Shown here piece after piece: positions 45,013 through 54,051 of a stretch of DNA of 64,000 bases. Source of the stretch: JAPUME01 sp027294185 (lineage in GTDB: Bacteria > Acidobacteriota > Terriglobia > UBA7540 > JAPUME01); the NCBI GenBank assembly GCA_963555835.3, contig CAUVWZ020000002.1, positions 2,170,001 to 2,234,000 on the forward strand. The letters run 5' to 3'. Made by a program: the position numbers and the translations under genes. The notes beneath the pieces are model-generated. The model was not told the DNA's origin. It saw only the letters and a program-made list of their open reading frames with translations, and searched no databases. Each line of letters begins with the position of its first letter. The stretch's first letter is position 1.

Positions 45013-46716
45013 TCAGCGGTTCGAATCTGCCCGCTTTCCCTTTCGTGGAAGCGCTTTACCCGCAGGCACCGGGGCAGGTGTCTTTGAAAGGCGGTTTATC
45101 AATACCTGCTGGCCGATGCCGACCAGGTTCCCGACCAGCCAGTAGAGCACTAGGCCGGCGGGGAACGTGAAAAAGAAGATGCCGAAAAAGATGGGCATCA
45201 GCTTCATCATGCGTTGCTGGGCCGGGTCGGTGGCGGGCGTCGGGGTCATCTTCTGCAGCAGGAACATGGTGACGATCATGGTCACGGGCAGAATGAACAA
45301 GGGGTCACGGGCGGAAAGATCGTGAATCCAACCCACAAAGGGCGCCTGTCGCAGCTCGATGGCGAGGTCGAGCACACGGTAGAATCCGAAAAGAAATGGA
45401 ATCTGCACGACCATAGGCAGGCATCCGCCGAAAGGGTTCACTCCATGCTGCTTGTAGAGCGCCATGACCTCCTGGTTCATACGCTGCTTGCGAGGGTCGT
45501 TGAATTTGTAACCCTTGTAGCGGTCCTGAATCGCCTTGATCTGAGGCGCGACGCGCTGCATGGCCTGCGACGAGCGGATGCTCTTGAGCTTCAAGGGAAA
45601 CAGGGCCAGGTTGATAAGAATCGTCACCAGCACAATGGCCCAGCCATAATTACTCACGATATGATCGTGCGTGTAGCGGAGCATAGAAAACAGCGGGCGG
45701 GCGATGAAGCCGAACCAGCCGTAGTCGACAATCGCCTCAAGCGAGGGCGACACGGCGCCGAGGACCGCCAGATCCTTCGGCCCGACAAAAAGGCGCAGCG
45801 GTTCGGATTGAAATTCCGTCCTGGCGAGAGCCATCTCCACGATTTCGGGCTTGTCTTCGTCCGTCCAATCGGGAGGCTCCCAGGTGCGTTTACTGATTCG
45901 GAAAGACGAATCCGTTGACCCGGGCAGAAATATCCCGGCGAAATAGCGGTCGGAAAGCCCGGCCAGTTCGAGCGGTCCGGGAATGCGCTGTTCTCCCTCG
46001 ACATCTCCCTGGTCGGTGAATTCCGGTTCCGCGCTGAGACCGTAAACCACCTTGGCAAAGCGCGCGAAGTCTCGCTCGCGGACGAAACGGTCGCCAAATC
46101 CTCCGTACCAGTGAATCCCATGCGGTAAGTTGCGCCGCCCGTCGGTGACCTGGGTGTCCACCTGGACCACGTAGGAAGAGTCGAAGGAAAAGGTCTTCTT
46201 GACCCGGATCTGCCCGTCGCTGAACTCAAAGGTCACCTCGGTGGGCGCTTCCCGCCGATCGGGACCGGGACTGGTGAGGTAGAGGGCCTCGTTAACCTTC
46301 TGCGTCAGGTCCGCGCTTTCGAGAGACAGGCTGAATGGGTATCCCACCCCTTCGCAGGCAGCCGCATTCACCACGTCCAGGGGTTCCCGCAGGGATTCCT
46401 CCTGGTGGGAATCCTTGTACTCTTTCAGGACCCAGCTCTTTACCACCGCTCCCTGGGTGGAAAACACAATCCGGTAAAGGCCATTTTCGACGATAATTTC
46501 CCGAGCCTGGGAACCCCGGAGCACGGGGAGCGTCGCGTACGACGGAGCTCCGGCGGCGGCGGGGGCGGGAGCTTCCGCCTCTCCCTCCGCAGCGACCGGA
46601 GCTTCGTCGGTTTGTGTTTCAGGGGGCGGTTCAGGAGGAGGGTAAAGAGACCGCCAGCCCATCATTAACAGGAACGAGAGAGCGAAAGCCAGCAGAATAC
46701 GCTTCTCCTGCGTCAT
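45013..46716 (-). CDS. yidC: Membrane protein insertase YidC
   Basis: A 567-residue insertase of the Gram-negative type: an N-terminal signal-anchor helix (6-20), a large periplasmic beta-sandwich domain (about 70-340), then five membrane helices with the conserved PLKLKSIRSSQAMQRVAPQIKAIQDRYKG cytoplasmic loop, NPFGGCLPMVVQIPFLFGFYRVL, and a basic C-terminal tail. It inserts membrane proteins with or without SecYEG. Normal length. It follows yidD directly. Confidence 0.96.
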   Translation of the reverse strand: MTQEKRILLAFALSFLLMMGWRSLYPPPEPPPETQTDEAPVAAEGEAEAPAPAAAGAPSYATLPVLRGSQAREIIVENGLYRIVFSTQGAVVKSWVLKEYKDSHQEESLREPLDVVNAAACEGVGYPFSLSLESADLTQKVNEALYLTSPGPDRREAPTEVTFEFSDGQIRVKKTFSFDSSYVVQVDTQVTDGRRNLPHGIHWYGGFGDRFVRERDFARFAKVVYGLSAEPEFTDQGDVEGEQRIPGPLELAGLSDRYFAGIFLPGSTDSSFRISKRTWEPPDWTDEDKPEIVEMALARTEFQSEPLRLFVGPKDLAVLGAVSPSLEAIVDYGWFGFIARPLFSMLRYTHDHIVSNYGWAIVLVTILINLALFPLKLKSIRSSQAMQRVAPQIKAIQDRYKGYKFNDPRKQRMNQEVMALYKQHGVNPFGGCLPMVVQIPFLFGFYRVLDLAIELRQAPFVGWIHDLSARDPLFILPVTMIVTMFLLQKMTPTPATDPAQQRMMKLMPIFFGIFFFTFPAGLVLYWLVGNLVGIGQQVLINRLSKTPAPVPAGKALPRKGKRADSNR

Positions 46717-46998
46717 CTATTCGCTTCCTCCCACCTGAGGCATAGTATGGCGTAAGACCTGTCGAACATCGGGCACGGGGTCGTAGCCGAACCCTCCCAG
46801 AGGGCGGCACTGCAGAAGACGCCTGAGGGTGAGCTTCAACCCGCCGAGGAGTCCCCACCGCTCCACGGCTTCCGAGGCATAACAGGAACAGGTGGGATGA
46901 AAACGGCACGAGGAAGGCAGGACGGGGGAGAGGCACTGCTGGTAAAAGCGGATCAGCCCCAGAACGAGAAACTTCGCTGCAGACCTTACAGAGTCCAC
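46717..46998 (-). CDS. yidD: Membrane protein insertion efficiency factor YidD
   Basis: A 93-residue small protein (GTG at 46998) that helps YidC-dependent insertion. LIRFYQQCLSP, SCRFHPTCSCYASEA and GGFGYDPVP are all diagnostic of the family. The open frame reaches further upstream through the end of rnpA; the GTG was chosen because the conserved part starts just after it, but TTG codons a little earlier are possible. It is positioned between rnpA and yidC as usual. Confidence 0.9.
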   Translation of the reverse strand: MDSVRSAAKFLVLGLIRFYQQCLSPVLPSSCRFHPTCSCYASEAVERWGLLGGLKLTLRRLLQCRPLGGFGYDPVPDVRQVLRHTMPQVGGSE

Positions 46999-47078
46999 GA
47001 ATCCGCTACTCTTTGTTTTGTTCTTCAATCTGCTTCCGTTGCCCAAGCGAAATTCAAACGCAACCCGGCTCCGCTGTT

Positions 47079-47486
47079 CTAGCGGGATTTTTTCCGGGAA
47101 TTGCCCGTTGTACTCCGCGTCTTGCGGCTGCTCCCGGTTGAGGGAGGCCCGGACGGCATCAACTGCAACACTTCCCGCTCCAACTGCCGGAAGGGAGCCG
47201 ACGTCGCGCTGTGCCGGGGATTCACCACGAAGTCCCAACCGGGCGGAATCTTCTCCCGGTGAAGTCGAAAAACCTCGCGCAGGCAGCGCTTCAGGCGGTT
47301 CCGGATGACCGCGTTGCCCAGCTTGCCGCTGACGGTGATTCCAAACCGTGAGTAGTCCAGATGGTTAGGATCGTAAAAGAGAGAAAATAGCCGCGAAGAG
47401 GCCCGTCGCCCCGGCCGGTAGACCCGGCGGAAGTCCTTGGAAGTGAGCAGGCGAACCCGCTTCGGATATCCGAACCTTCGCTCCAC
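47079..47486 (-). CDS. rnpA: Ribonuclease P protein component
   Basis: A 135-residue (from GTG at 47486) protein subunit of RNase P, which trims tRNA 5' ends. KLGNAVIRNRLKRCLREVFR is the RNR signature. The C-terminal Ser/Lys/Arg-rich tail beyond about residue 105 is extra. The frame is open upstream across all of rpmH to an ATG at 47642, which would add 52 residues; that start lacks a Shine-Dalgarno. An AAAGG sits only two bases before the GTG, so translation may be coupled to rpmH or use the longer form. Confidence 0.92.
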   Translation of the reverse strand: MERRFGYPKRVRLLTSKDFRRVYRPGRRASSRLFSLFYDPNHLDYSRFGITVSGKLGNAVIRNRLKRCLREVFRLHREKIPPGWDFVVNPRHSATSAPFRQLEREVLQLMPSGPPSTGSSRKTRSTTGNSRKKSR

Positions 47487-47491
47487 AACCT

Positions 47492-47626
47492 TTAGGGGGT
47501 CAGACGGTGACGGCCCTTCCTCCGCCGTCGGGCCAGCACGTTGCGACCGCCGGGCGTGCTCATTCGAGCGCGGAACCCGTGGGTCTTCGCCCGCCGACGC
47601 TTCCGTGGCTGAAAAGTCCTTTTCAC
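47492..47626 (-). CDS. rpmH: 50S ribosomal protein L34
   Basis: A 44-residue, very basic ribosomal protein reading MKRTFQPRKRRRAKTHGFRA and ending in the RRRRKGRHRLTP block, so its identity is certain. The start is a GTG with GGGAG nine bases upstream. It is embedded in the open upstream extension of rnpA in another frame. Confidence 0.97.
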   Translation of the reverse strand: MKRTFQPRKRRRAKTHGFRARMSTPGGRNVLARRRRKGRHRLTP

Positions 47627-47693
47627 GCAGTGAATCTCCCATGAAACCAGAAAATGAATTCTGAATCTGTATCGCGATGGCTGGGCCTTTTTA

Positions 47694-47723
47694 ACAATAC
47701 CCGACCCGCCTTAATCCCGTCAA
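47694..47723 (-). promoter_or_regulatory. Sigma70-type promoter for the rpmH operon
   Basis: On the minus strand TTGACG (47723-47718), an 18-bp spacer, then TATTGT (47699-47694), about 70 bp before rpmH. Confidence 0.65.
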
Positions 47724-47846
47724 GGGTGGGCTCCGACAAGCGCTGCACTACCGCCACAGTTGCAAGCGGCCAGCTTCTGCTTCGCCGGGTGCAGGAGTGG
47801 GCTGGCCACTTGTGCATTCATCCACCCTGCCATAAAATATGTCAAC

Positions 47847-47942
47847 TATACTGCCATATACACTCGTAAATATGTACTTAACTCAATATATATACTGTGT
47901 TATAAATGAGTTATAAATGACTCTATCATGCCAAATATACTG
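47847..47942 (+). repeat. Three TATACTG motifs spaced 44-45 bp, upstream of fic
   Basis: TATACTG starts at 47847, 47891 and 47936. Regular spacing near four helical turns suggests binding sites on one DNA face. An autoregulatory role for the fic product, which has a helix-turn-helix-like C-terminus, is only a hypothesis. Confidence 0.4.
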
Positions 47943-47972
47943 TCACTTAAGTTGTTATATTAGGAGGTATTC

Positions 47973-49166
47973 ATGGATTGGTTAACCTTCAAATTCGAGT
48001 ACACCCTAGACCTTATGCGAGCATGGAATCATCTGATTCCTATTGAGGCTTATAAGGAAGCTGCTTTGAACTTGATTCTACCACCTGACTGGAAAGAGCA
48101 ATTAGATAGACTCAACAGAGTGCGAGCGGTACACGGTACAACCGCCCTGGAGGGGAATCCTCTCTCGGAGGCGGAAGTTTCCCACCAGATGGAGATTCTC
48201 GAGGAGGAAGGTGTCTCGGTTGGGACGGGAAAAACAACAAGAGAACAACTGCAAATTAGAAATTCAGGCAGAGCGCAGGCATGGGTCAGAGAACGGTTTC
48301 ATCCGAATGGCCCCCCGCTGGGCCTCGGCGATATCCTGGAGCTGCACCGAATGATCACTGAGCATTCCGATATAACAAATAACGTACCCGGGCGACTGAG
48401 AACCTTTCCTGTACAGGTAGGAAGCCCCGATATGGGGGGAGTGCATAAGGGAGCTCCTCAGGCCGATCTTCCAAAGTTGATGGAGGAGTATATAAATTTT
48501 GTAAACTCTAGAAAACTCAGAAGCCAACATCCGGTCATACGTGCGTTACTGTCGCACTTTTTTCTGGTCACGCTACACCCGTTCGGCGATGGGAACGGTA
48601 GGGTTTCCAGACTCGTAGAAGCCGGCATTCTCTTCGAGGGAGGGTATAACATACACGGATTCTATGGCCTTTCTAACTATTTCTACCGCAACGACCACAA
48701 GTATAAGACCCTCCTTCAAGAAAGCCGTCAGCGCAGCCCATTCGATGTTACAGAATTTGCTCTTTTTGGACTCGAAGGATATTCCAAAGAACTCAAAGGG
48801 ATAAACAATTTTATCAAGACCAAACTGAATCGCGTGGTTTACAGAACGATGTTGGTTAGAGCTTTCAACAAGCGTGTTGGAAATCGAAGGCGGCTTCTTA
48901 ACCAAAGGGAGTGGAACCTGCTTGAATTTCTTATAACTGAAACAGAACCGAATGATCCTTTTTCCGACAACCCAACAAAGACAATTAAATTCTCTGAGCT
49001 CCGAGAATCTAATTTTATCCAGGCGTCGTATCGGGATGTAACCCCCCGAACCTTCTACAGGGAGCTCATCAGACTTGGCGAGCTTGGATTCATCAAATTC
49101 ACAAGAGCCGGAGACTCGAAGGACTGGATTGTTGAGCTGGATTTCGGGGCAATAGGGAAATACTAA
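47973..49166 (+). CDS. Fic-domain AMP-transferase-like protein
   Basis: A 397-residue protein. The Fic core has HPFGDGNGRVSR with catalytic His202 and Arg210/Arg213. An inhibitory-helix motif [S/T]xxxE[G/N] lies at 56-61 (TTALEG; Glu60), placing it in the class with N-terminal self-inhibition. The C-terminal third (about 300-397) resembles a winged helix. Fic enzymes attach AMP or related groups to target hydroxyls. The gene has an AGGAGG Shine-Dalgarno, but its base composition is clearly more AT-rich than its neighbours, so it was probably acquired. It occupies the slot beside rpmH where dnaA is often found. Confidence 0.9.
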   Translation: MDWLTFKFEYTLDLMRAWNHLIPIEAYKEAALNLILPPDWKEQLDRLNRVRAVHGTTALEGNPLSEAEVSHQMEILEEEGVSVGTGKTTREQLQIRNSGRAQAWVRERFHPNGPPLGLGDILELHRMITEHSDITNNVPGRLRTFPVQVGSPDMGGVHKGAPQADLPKLMEEYINFVNSRKLRSQHPVIRALLSHFFLVTLHPFGDGNGRVSRLVEAGILFEGGYNIHGFYGLSNYFYRNDHKYKTLLQESRQRSPFDVTEFALFGLEGYSKELKGINNFIKTKLNRVVYRTMLVRAFNKRVGNRRRLLNQREWNLLEFLITETEPNDPFSDNPTKTIKFSELRESNFIQASYRDVTPRTFYRELIRLGELGFIKFTRAGDSKDWIVELDFGAIGKY

Positions 49167-49226
49167 CAACGGTGTGCGGTACCAGTCTTCAACAACACCT
49201 CTAGGGTTCCATAATGCGAGCGCCCC

Positions 49227-49256
49227 TTGACCCCGCCGATTCCGCTCAGCTACGAT
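49227..49256 (+). promoter_or_regulatory. Sigma70-type promoter for uvrA
   Basis: TTGACC (49227-49232), an 18-bp spacer, then TACGAT (49251-49256). No LexA-type box is obvious. Confidence 0.65.
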
Positions 49257-49312
49257 GATAAGTTGGCCTTCCCTTCTTATACGCGTCTGTAACGCCTGGG
49301 GGGCCGTGACCC

Positions 49313-52207
49313 ATGATCGAGACGATCTCAGTCCGAGGCGCCCGCCAGCACAACCTGAAAAACATCAACTTCGACATCCCTCGCAACCGGCTGACTGTAG
49401 TCACGGGACTGAGCGGGTCGGGCAAGTCGAGCCTCGCCTTCGACATCCTTTACGCCGAGGGCCAGCGGCGCTACGTCGAGACCCTCTCCCCTTATGCCCG
49501 GCAGTTTCTCGATCAGATGGAGCGGCCCGAGGTGGACTCCATCGAAGGTCTCAGCCCGGCCATCGCCATCGAACAGAAGACCACCAACCGCAACCCGCGC
49601 TCTACGGTCGGCACGATTACCGAAATTTACGACTACCTGCGGCTCCTCTACTCCTCGATCGGCCTGCCGCACTGCCCTCGCTGCGGCAAGGAAGTTTCGC
49701 GGCAGTCGACCCAGCAAATTGTCCAAAACATTTTATCCCTGGGCCGGGAAGCCGGCTCGGAAGACGGAGGGCTTCGGGTCATGGTGCTGGCTCCTGTCGT
49801 ACGGGGCCGAAAGGGGGAGTTTCGGAAGCTGTTTGAAAAGTTCTCCAGGGAGGGATTCCTCAGGGCGCGCGTCGACGGCACGCTGCGGCAACTGGACGAG
49901 GACATTCAACTCTCCCGCCGCAGCAACCACACCATCGAGGTGGTCGTGGACCGCCTGCTGCTCCGAGGCGACGTCGAACGGCGTCTGACGGCCTCCCTTG
50001 AAGTCGCCATGAAGCTGGCCAAAGGGTTGGTGCAGCTCGCGGTCGTCGGGGGAGAAGAGTTTCTCTACTCGCAGGTGGGGGCCTGCGTGGGCTGCGGACT
50101 CAGCCTGCCGACACTCGAGCCACGCTCATTTTCCTTCAACAGCCCCTACGGAGCCTGTGGGGAATGCCGTGGCCTGGGCAACAAGTACGACTTTGACCCC
50201 GCGAAGGTCATTGTCGACTGGGCGCGGCCGCTTTTTGACGGCGGCCTCGGACCCGGGTCCGGGTCCAAAGTTCTCCGCCGGAGCCTGCTGCGCACGGCCC
50301 GACTCTACGACTTCGATTTGGCAACCCCCTTCCAGCAGTTTCCACAGAAGATACAGAACCTGATCCTCTTCGGTCGAGGCGCCCGTACACGATCGCGCAA
50401 ACGCATCTTCCCCGGGATCATTCCCCTGCTGCGACGCTGGCACGAGGAGACTCCTTCGGAAAAATACATGGAGTGGATGGAGCGGTACATGTCGGCGGCG
50501 CGCTGCCCGCTGTGCCGCGGCCAACGTCTCCGAGCTGAGAGCCTGGCGGTGAAAGTCGATCATCTCTCCATCGCCGAGCTCACCGCGCTATCCATCAACG
50601 GGACTTCCGAGTTCACCCGGAAGATTCGTCTCTCGGGACGAGAGGAAATCCTCGCAGGTCGCATCGTCGGTGAAATCGCTGAGCGCCTCGCGTTCCTCGA
50701 ATCCGTGGGTCTCGGTTACCTGAGCCTGGACCGGGCAGCCTCCACCCTTTCAAGCGGCGAGACACAACGGATTCGCCTCGCGACCCAAATCGGGTCGAAG
50801 CTGAGAGGCGTCCTCTACGTTCTGGATGAACCTTCCATCGGATTGCACCCTCGCGACAACGAGCGTCTTCTCAAAGCGCTCGAAAGCCTGCGCGACCTGG
50901 GGAATACGATCCTGGTCGTCGAGCACGACGAGGAGACCATTCGGCGGGCCGATCATGTGATCGACCTCGGCCCCGGCGCGGGGAAACAGGGCGGGCACCT
51001 GGTAGCATGCGGGACACCAATCGAGATCACGGAAATTCCTGCATCCCTCACGGGACAATACCTGAGGGGGCGGCTTCGAGTTCCCGTTCCTCCCGTGCGC
51101 CGTCCCCTGAACGGCAAAAGACTCTCGGTGCTCGGTGCGCGCGCGAATAATTTGAAGAATATCGACGCGCACTTCCAGCTCGGCATGATGAACGTCATCA
51201 CGGGTGTCTCGGGATCGGGAAAATCCACGCTGGTCCATGACATCCTCTACCGCGCCCTGGCCCGGAAACTCTATCGGGCGCTGGCGGAGCCGGGGGCGCA
51301 CCGGAGCCTGTCGGGCACGGAAAACATCGACAAGGTGGTGGTAATCGACCAATCGCCCATCGGGCGCACGCCGCGGTCGAACCCGGCAACCTACACGGGC
51401 GTCTTCACGCCCATCCGCGAACTCTTCGCCATGCTGCCCGAGTCGCGCGCGCGCGGCTACCGGGCGGGCCGGTTCAGCTTCAACGTCAAGGGGGGCCGCT
51501 GCGAGACCTGTCTGGGAGATGGGTTGCGGAGAATCGAGATGAACTTCCTTCCCGACGTTTTCGTCACCTGTGATGTCTGCCGCGGCCGTCGCTACAACTC
51601 GGAAACTCTGGCCGTCAAGTTCAAGGGTTACTCTATCGCGGACCTGCTGGAATCGACGGCGCAGGACGTTCTGCCCGCGCTTGAAAACATCCCGCAGATC
51701 AATACCAGGTTGCAGACCCTGGTGGACGTCGGACTGGGTTATCTGCAGTTGGGCCAGTCGGCAACGACGCTTTCCGGCGGAGAGGCGCAGCGCATCAAGC
51801 TGACCAAAGAGCTCAGCCGCCGAGGGAGGGGGCGCACGCTTTACATTCTCGACGAGCCGACCACGGGCCTTCACTTCGACGACGTCAGGAAACTCCTCGA
51901 GGTGCTCAACCGCTTGACAGACCTGGGCAACACCGTCATCATCATCGAGCACCAACTGGATGTCATCAAGCAGGCCGACTGGATCCTCGACCTCGGCCCC
52001 GAGGGGGGAGAGGGCGGCGGACGCATCGTCGCGCAGGGCAGACCGGAACAGATCGTTCGGGCCAAGCGGTCCTACACCGGGCAGGCCCTGGCCAAAGTGC
52101 TGAAGAACGTCCCGGCTTCCCGCCGCCAACAATCGAAAAAGTCCGCGGCCAGACCGCGTCGGGGGAAACCCCGAAAGCTGAAAACCCGTATGGGCCGTTT
52201 GCCGTAG
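49313..52207 (+). CDS. uvrA: UvrABC excision repair protein UvrA
   Basis: A 964-residue damage-recognition ATPase of nucleotide excision repair. Two ABC ATPase modules are visible: Walker A GLSGSGKS near residue 36 and GVSGSGKST in the second half, signature SSGETQRIRLA and SGGEAQRIKL, and Walker B VLDEPSIGLHP and ILDEPTTGLH. The UvrB-binding and zinc regions include CPRCGKE, LEPRSFSFNSPYGACGECRGLG and CETCLGDGLRRIEMNFLPDVFVTCDVC. The C-terminus has an extra basic tail of about 25 residues. The next gene starts six bases later. Confidence 0.97.
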   Translation: MIETISVRGARQHNLKNINFDIPRNRLTVVTGLSGSGKSSLAFDILYAEGQRRYVETLSPYARQFLDQMERPEVDSIEGLSPAIAIEQKTTNRNPRSTVGTITEIYDYLRLLYSSIGLPHCPRCGKEVSRQSTQQIVQNILSLGREAGSEDGGLRVMVLAPVVRGRKGEFRKLFEKFSREGFLRARVDGTLRQLDEDIQLSRRSNHTIEVVVDRLLLRGDVERRLTASLEVAMKLAKGLVQLAVVGGEEFLYSQVGACVGCGLSLPTLEPRSFSFNSPYGACGECRGLGNKYDFDPAKVIVDWARPLFDGGLGPGSGSKVLRRSLLRTARLYDFDLATPFQQFPQKIQNLILFGRGARTRSRKRIFPGIIPLLRRWHEETPSEKYMEWMERYMSAARCPLCRGQRLRAESLAVKVDHLSIAELTALSINGTSEFTRKIRLSGREEILAGRIVGEIAERLAFLESVGLGYLSLDRAASTLSSGETQRIRLATQIGSKLRGVLYVLDEPSIGLHPRDNERLLKALESLRDLGNTILVVEHDEETIRRADHVIDLGPGAGKQGGHLVACGTPIEITEIPASLTGQYLRGRLRVPVPPVRRPLNGKRLSVLGARANNLKNIDAHFQLGMMNVITGVSGSGKSTLVHDILYRALARKLYRALAEPGAHRSLSGTENIDKVVVIDQSPIGRTPRSNPATYTGVFTPIRELFAMLPESRARGYRAGRFSFNVKGGRCETCLGDGLRRIEMNFLPDVFVTCDVCRGRRYNSETLAVKFKGYSIADLLESTAQDVLPALENIPQINTRLQTLVDVGLGYLQLGQSATTLSGGEAQRIKLTKELSRRGRGRTLYILDEPTTGLHFDDVRKLLEVLNRLTDLGNTVIIIEHQLDVIKQADWILDLGPEGGEGGGRIVAQGRPEQIVRAKRSYTGQALAKVLKNVPASRRQQSKKSAARPRRGKPRKLKTRMGRLP

Positions 52208-52213
52208 GCTTCC

Positions 52214-53203
52214 ATGAACCGTTATCGAATCCTGCCTCTCAGTCTTGACGGAGTGAAGACCTACCCGTTGGCCAAGCGGTCGAGCAAGGTAGGCGTGGCC
52301 GACTTCGCCGTTCCTCCCAAACCGGGAGCGAGCGTGGGCAAGTTTATCGATGGCCTGCCGAACATACTGGCCGTCCGGAGTCTGCGCGCGGTGGCGGAGG
52401 CTGTCGTCGCCGCCCGGCGGAAGCGCAAGCCGATCATCTGGGGCCTGGGCGGCCACGTCATCAAATGCGGGTTGGGGCCGGTGCTCATCGACCTGATGCG
52501 CCGCGGATTCGTTTCCTGCCTGGCGATGAACGGCGCGGCGATGATTCACGATTTCGAAATCGCCTGGGTAGGGCACACCTCAGAAGACGTGGAAGCCGGG
52601 CTGGGAAAAGGTCAATTCGGGATGGCCGAGGAAACCAGCCGCACCATCAACGTGGCCATTTCTGCCGGGGATGCCCAAGGGCTGGGGGCCGGGGAGGCTG
52701 TGGGCAAAATCTTGAATCCATCCCGTCGTCGGCCGCGATTTGCAAAAGCGAGCCTGCTTTCGACCGCTTACCGTCAACGGATTCCGGTAACCGTGCACCT
52801 GGCGATCGGCACAGACATTAATATGAACCACCCGAGCGTCGATGCGGCGGCACTGGGCGCGGCGAGTCACCGCGACTTCCGCCTGCTGGCCCGCATGGTC
52901 AGCAAAATGGGCGGCGGAGGCGTTTACCTGAACCTGGGCTCGGCGGTGATACTTCCCGAAGTGTTCCTGAAATGCGTGAGCCTGGCGCGGAATCTCGGCC
53001 ACTCGCTGCAGCGCATCGTCACCGCGAACTTTGATTTCATTCAGCACTACCGGCCGACGCAGAACGTCGTGCTGCGCCCTACCGCCCGCACGGGAAAAGG
53101 TTACGCCCTCACAGGCCACCATGAACTGATGATCCCGTTGCTTGCTGCAGCCGTGCTCGAAACGGACCGCAAGAGACAACCAAGGCGTTCGGGGGGGAAA
53201 TGA
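52214..53203 (+). CDS. Deoxyhypusine-synthase-like conserved protein
   Basis: A 329-residue protein I do not recognise with certainty. Its order of blocks is compatible with the NAD-binding deoxyhypusine synthase fold: IIWGLGGHVIKCGLG, then LAMNGAAMIHDFEIAWVG (compare the TTAGG/ED block), HPSVDAA, GGGGVYLNLGSAVILPEVFLK, and TGHHELMIPLLAAAVLE at the end. The active-site lysine of true deoxyhypusine synthase, usually just after the GGGxxKH-type block, is not evident, and bacteria lack eIF5A, so the reaction must differ. It follows uvrA after six bases, overlaps the CPBP gene by four bases, and is followed by mtnA, a methionine salvage gene. Confidence 0.5.
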   Translation: MNRYRILPLSLDGVKTYPLAKRSSKVGVADFAVPPKPGASVGKFIDGLPNILAVRSLRAVAEAVVAARRKRKPIIWGLGGHVIKCGLGPVLIDLMRRGFVSCLAMNGAAMIHDFEIAWVGHTSEDVEAGLGKGQFGMAEETSRTINVAISAGDAQGLGAGEAVGKILNPSRRRPRFAKASLLSTAYRQRIPVTVHLAIGTDINMNHPSVDAAALGAASHRDFRLLARMVSKMGGGGVYLNLGSAVILPEVFLKCVSLARNLGHSLQRIVTANFDFIQHYRPTQNVVLRPTARTGKGYALTGHHELMIPLLAAAVLETDRKRQPRRSGGK

Positions 53204-54051
53204 GCGACCTCCCCGCCATCGAGGTAAAGTCCCCTCTCACCGATCAAAATACCGGGACCCCAGCGGGAGACGGTCTCTCTTCAAATGCTCCCTCAGAAGC
53301 GTCCCTGCCCCCTGCGTGGAAAATTCGAGATTTAATCGCGTATCTCATCTTTGCACCGATGAGCTTCCTGCTGGTACAGGCCGTGGCGGTGTTCGGCTAC
53401 GGGCTTCTGAAGCCCTGGCTTGGGTTGAACTTGCCTGTGGAGCTGGTTTTTCGGTCCGCATATATGGTGCTGAGCCTTCAAGCCGTCTTCCACCTGCTTC
53501 AGTTCGGCTTTATTTATTTCCTCGTTGTCGGAGGTACCCGCCGCCCCTTTTGGGCGAGCCTGCAGTTGAGGCGACCCGGGCGTCGCCTCATACGCCTCTC
53601 CCTGCTTGCGGGTTTGGGCCTGGCGTTGGCGGTGCGCTTCGCTCCCACTCTTCTGCCGGACAAGGAGACCTTCCCTTTACAGGACCTGTTCACGTCACCC
53701 GGGGCCGCCTTCGCCATCGCAACGTTTGCCGTCACGCTGGCGCCCTTTATGGAGGAGCTGATCTTCCGAGGATTCATCTTCGCCGTCCTCGAAAAGACAT
53801 TCGGTGTCGCGACGGCTGTTGTGACCTCGGCGACGCTGTTCGCGCTGAGTCACGTTCCGGAATACTGGGGCGCATGGAACCATGTTCTCCTCGTTTCGCT
53901 GGTGGGGCTGGCCCTGTCTCTTACTCGGGCACGGACAGGCTCGCTTGCCCCCTCGATCCTTATGCACGCGGCCTACAATTTCGTCCTGATTACGTTTCTC
54001 TATTTTGAAACCGACGGATTCCAAAACCTGGCGGTCACCCTTGGGAACTGA
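53200..54051 (+). CDS. CPBP-family (CAAX protease-like) intramembrane metalloprotease
   Basis: A 283-residue membrane protein with about seven hydrophobic helices. The family motifs are EELIFRG (catalytic Glu pair and Arg), FALSHVPEYWG (zinc-ligand His) and a late HAAYNF. Members process membrane proteins or act in bacteriocin immunity; no prenylation system is implied. The start overlaps the preceding stop in ATGA, implying translational coupling, and its end overlaps the mtnA start. Confidence 0.85.
   Translation: MSDLPAIEVKSPLTDQNTGTPAGDGLSSNAPSEASLPPAWKIRDLIAYLIFAPMSFLLVQAVAVFGYGLLKPWLGLNLPVELVFRSAYMVLSLQAVFHLLQFGFIYFLVVGGTRRPFWASLQLRRPGRRLIRLSLLAGLGLALAVRFAPTLLPDKETFPLQDLFTSPGAAFAIATFAVTLAPFMEELIFRGFIFAVLEKTFGVATAVVTSATLFALSHVPEYWGAWNHVLLVSLVGLALSLTRARTGSLAPSILMHAAYNFVLITFLYFETDGFQNLAVTLGN

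Larger units (their letters stand above)
47627..47972. other. Intergenic region between rpmH and fic: rpmH promoter plus AT-rich leader, no DnaA boxes
   Basis: The half next to rpmH is GC-balanced and carries its promoter. The half next to fic (about 47830-47972) is markedly AT-rich. It contains a tandem TTATAAATGA pair and three TATACTG motifs. I found no TTATNCACA-type DnaA boxes, so this does not look like the replication origin despite the rpmH location. Confidence 0.6.

Noticed and set aside
47640..47972. Possible replication origin beside rpmH
   Set aside because: AT-rich part is explained by the acquired fic region; no DnaA-box pattern and no dnaA gene were found.
50750..52576. 608-codon minus-strand open frame opposite uvrA
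   Set aside because: It lies opposite uvrA and shows no recognisable domain; it is a composition effect.
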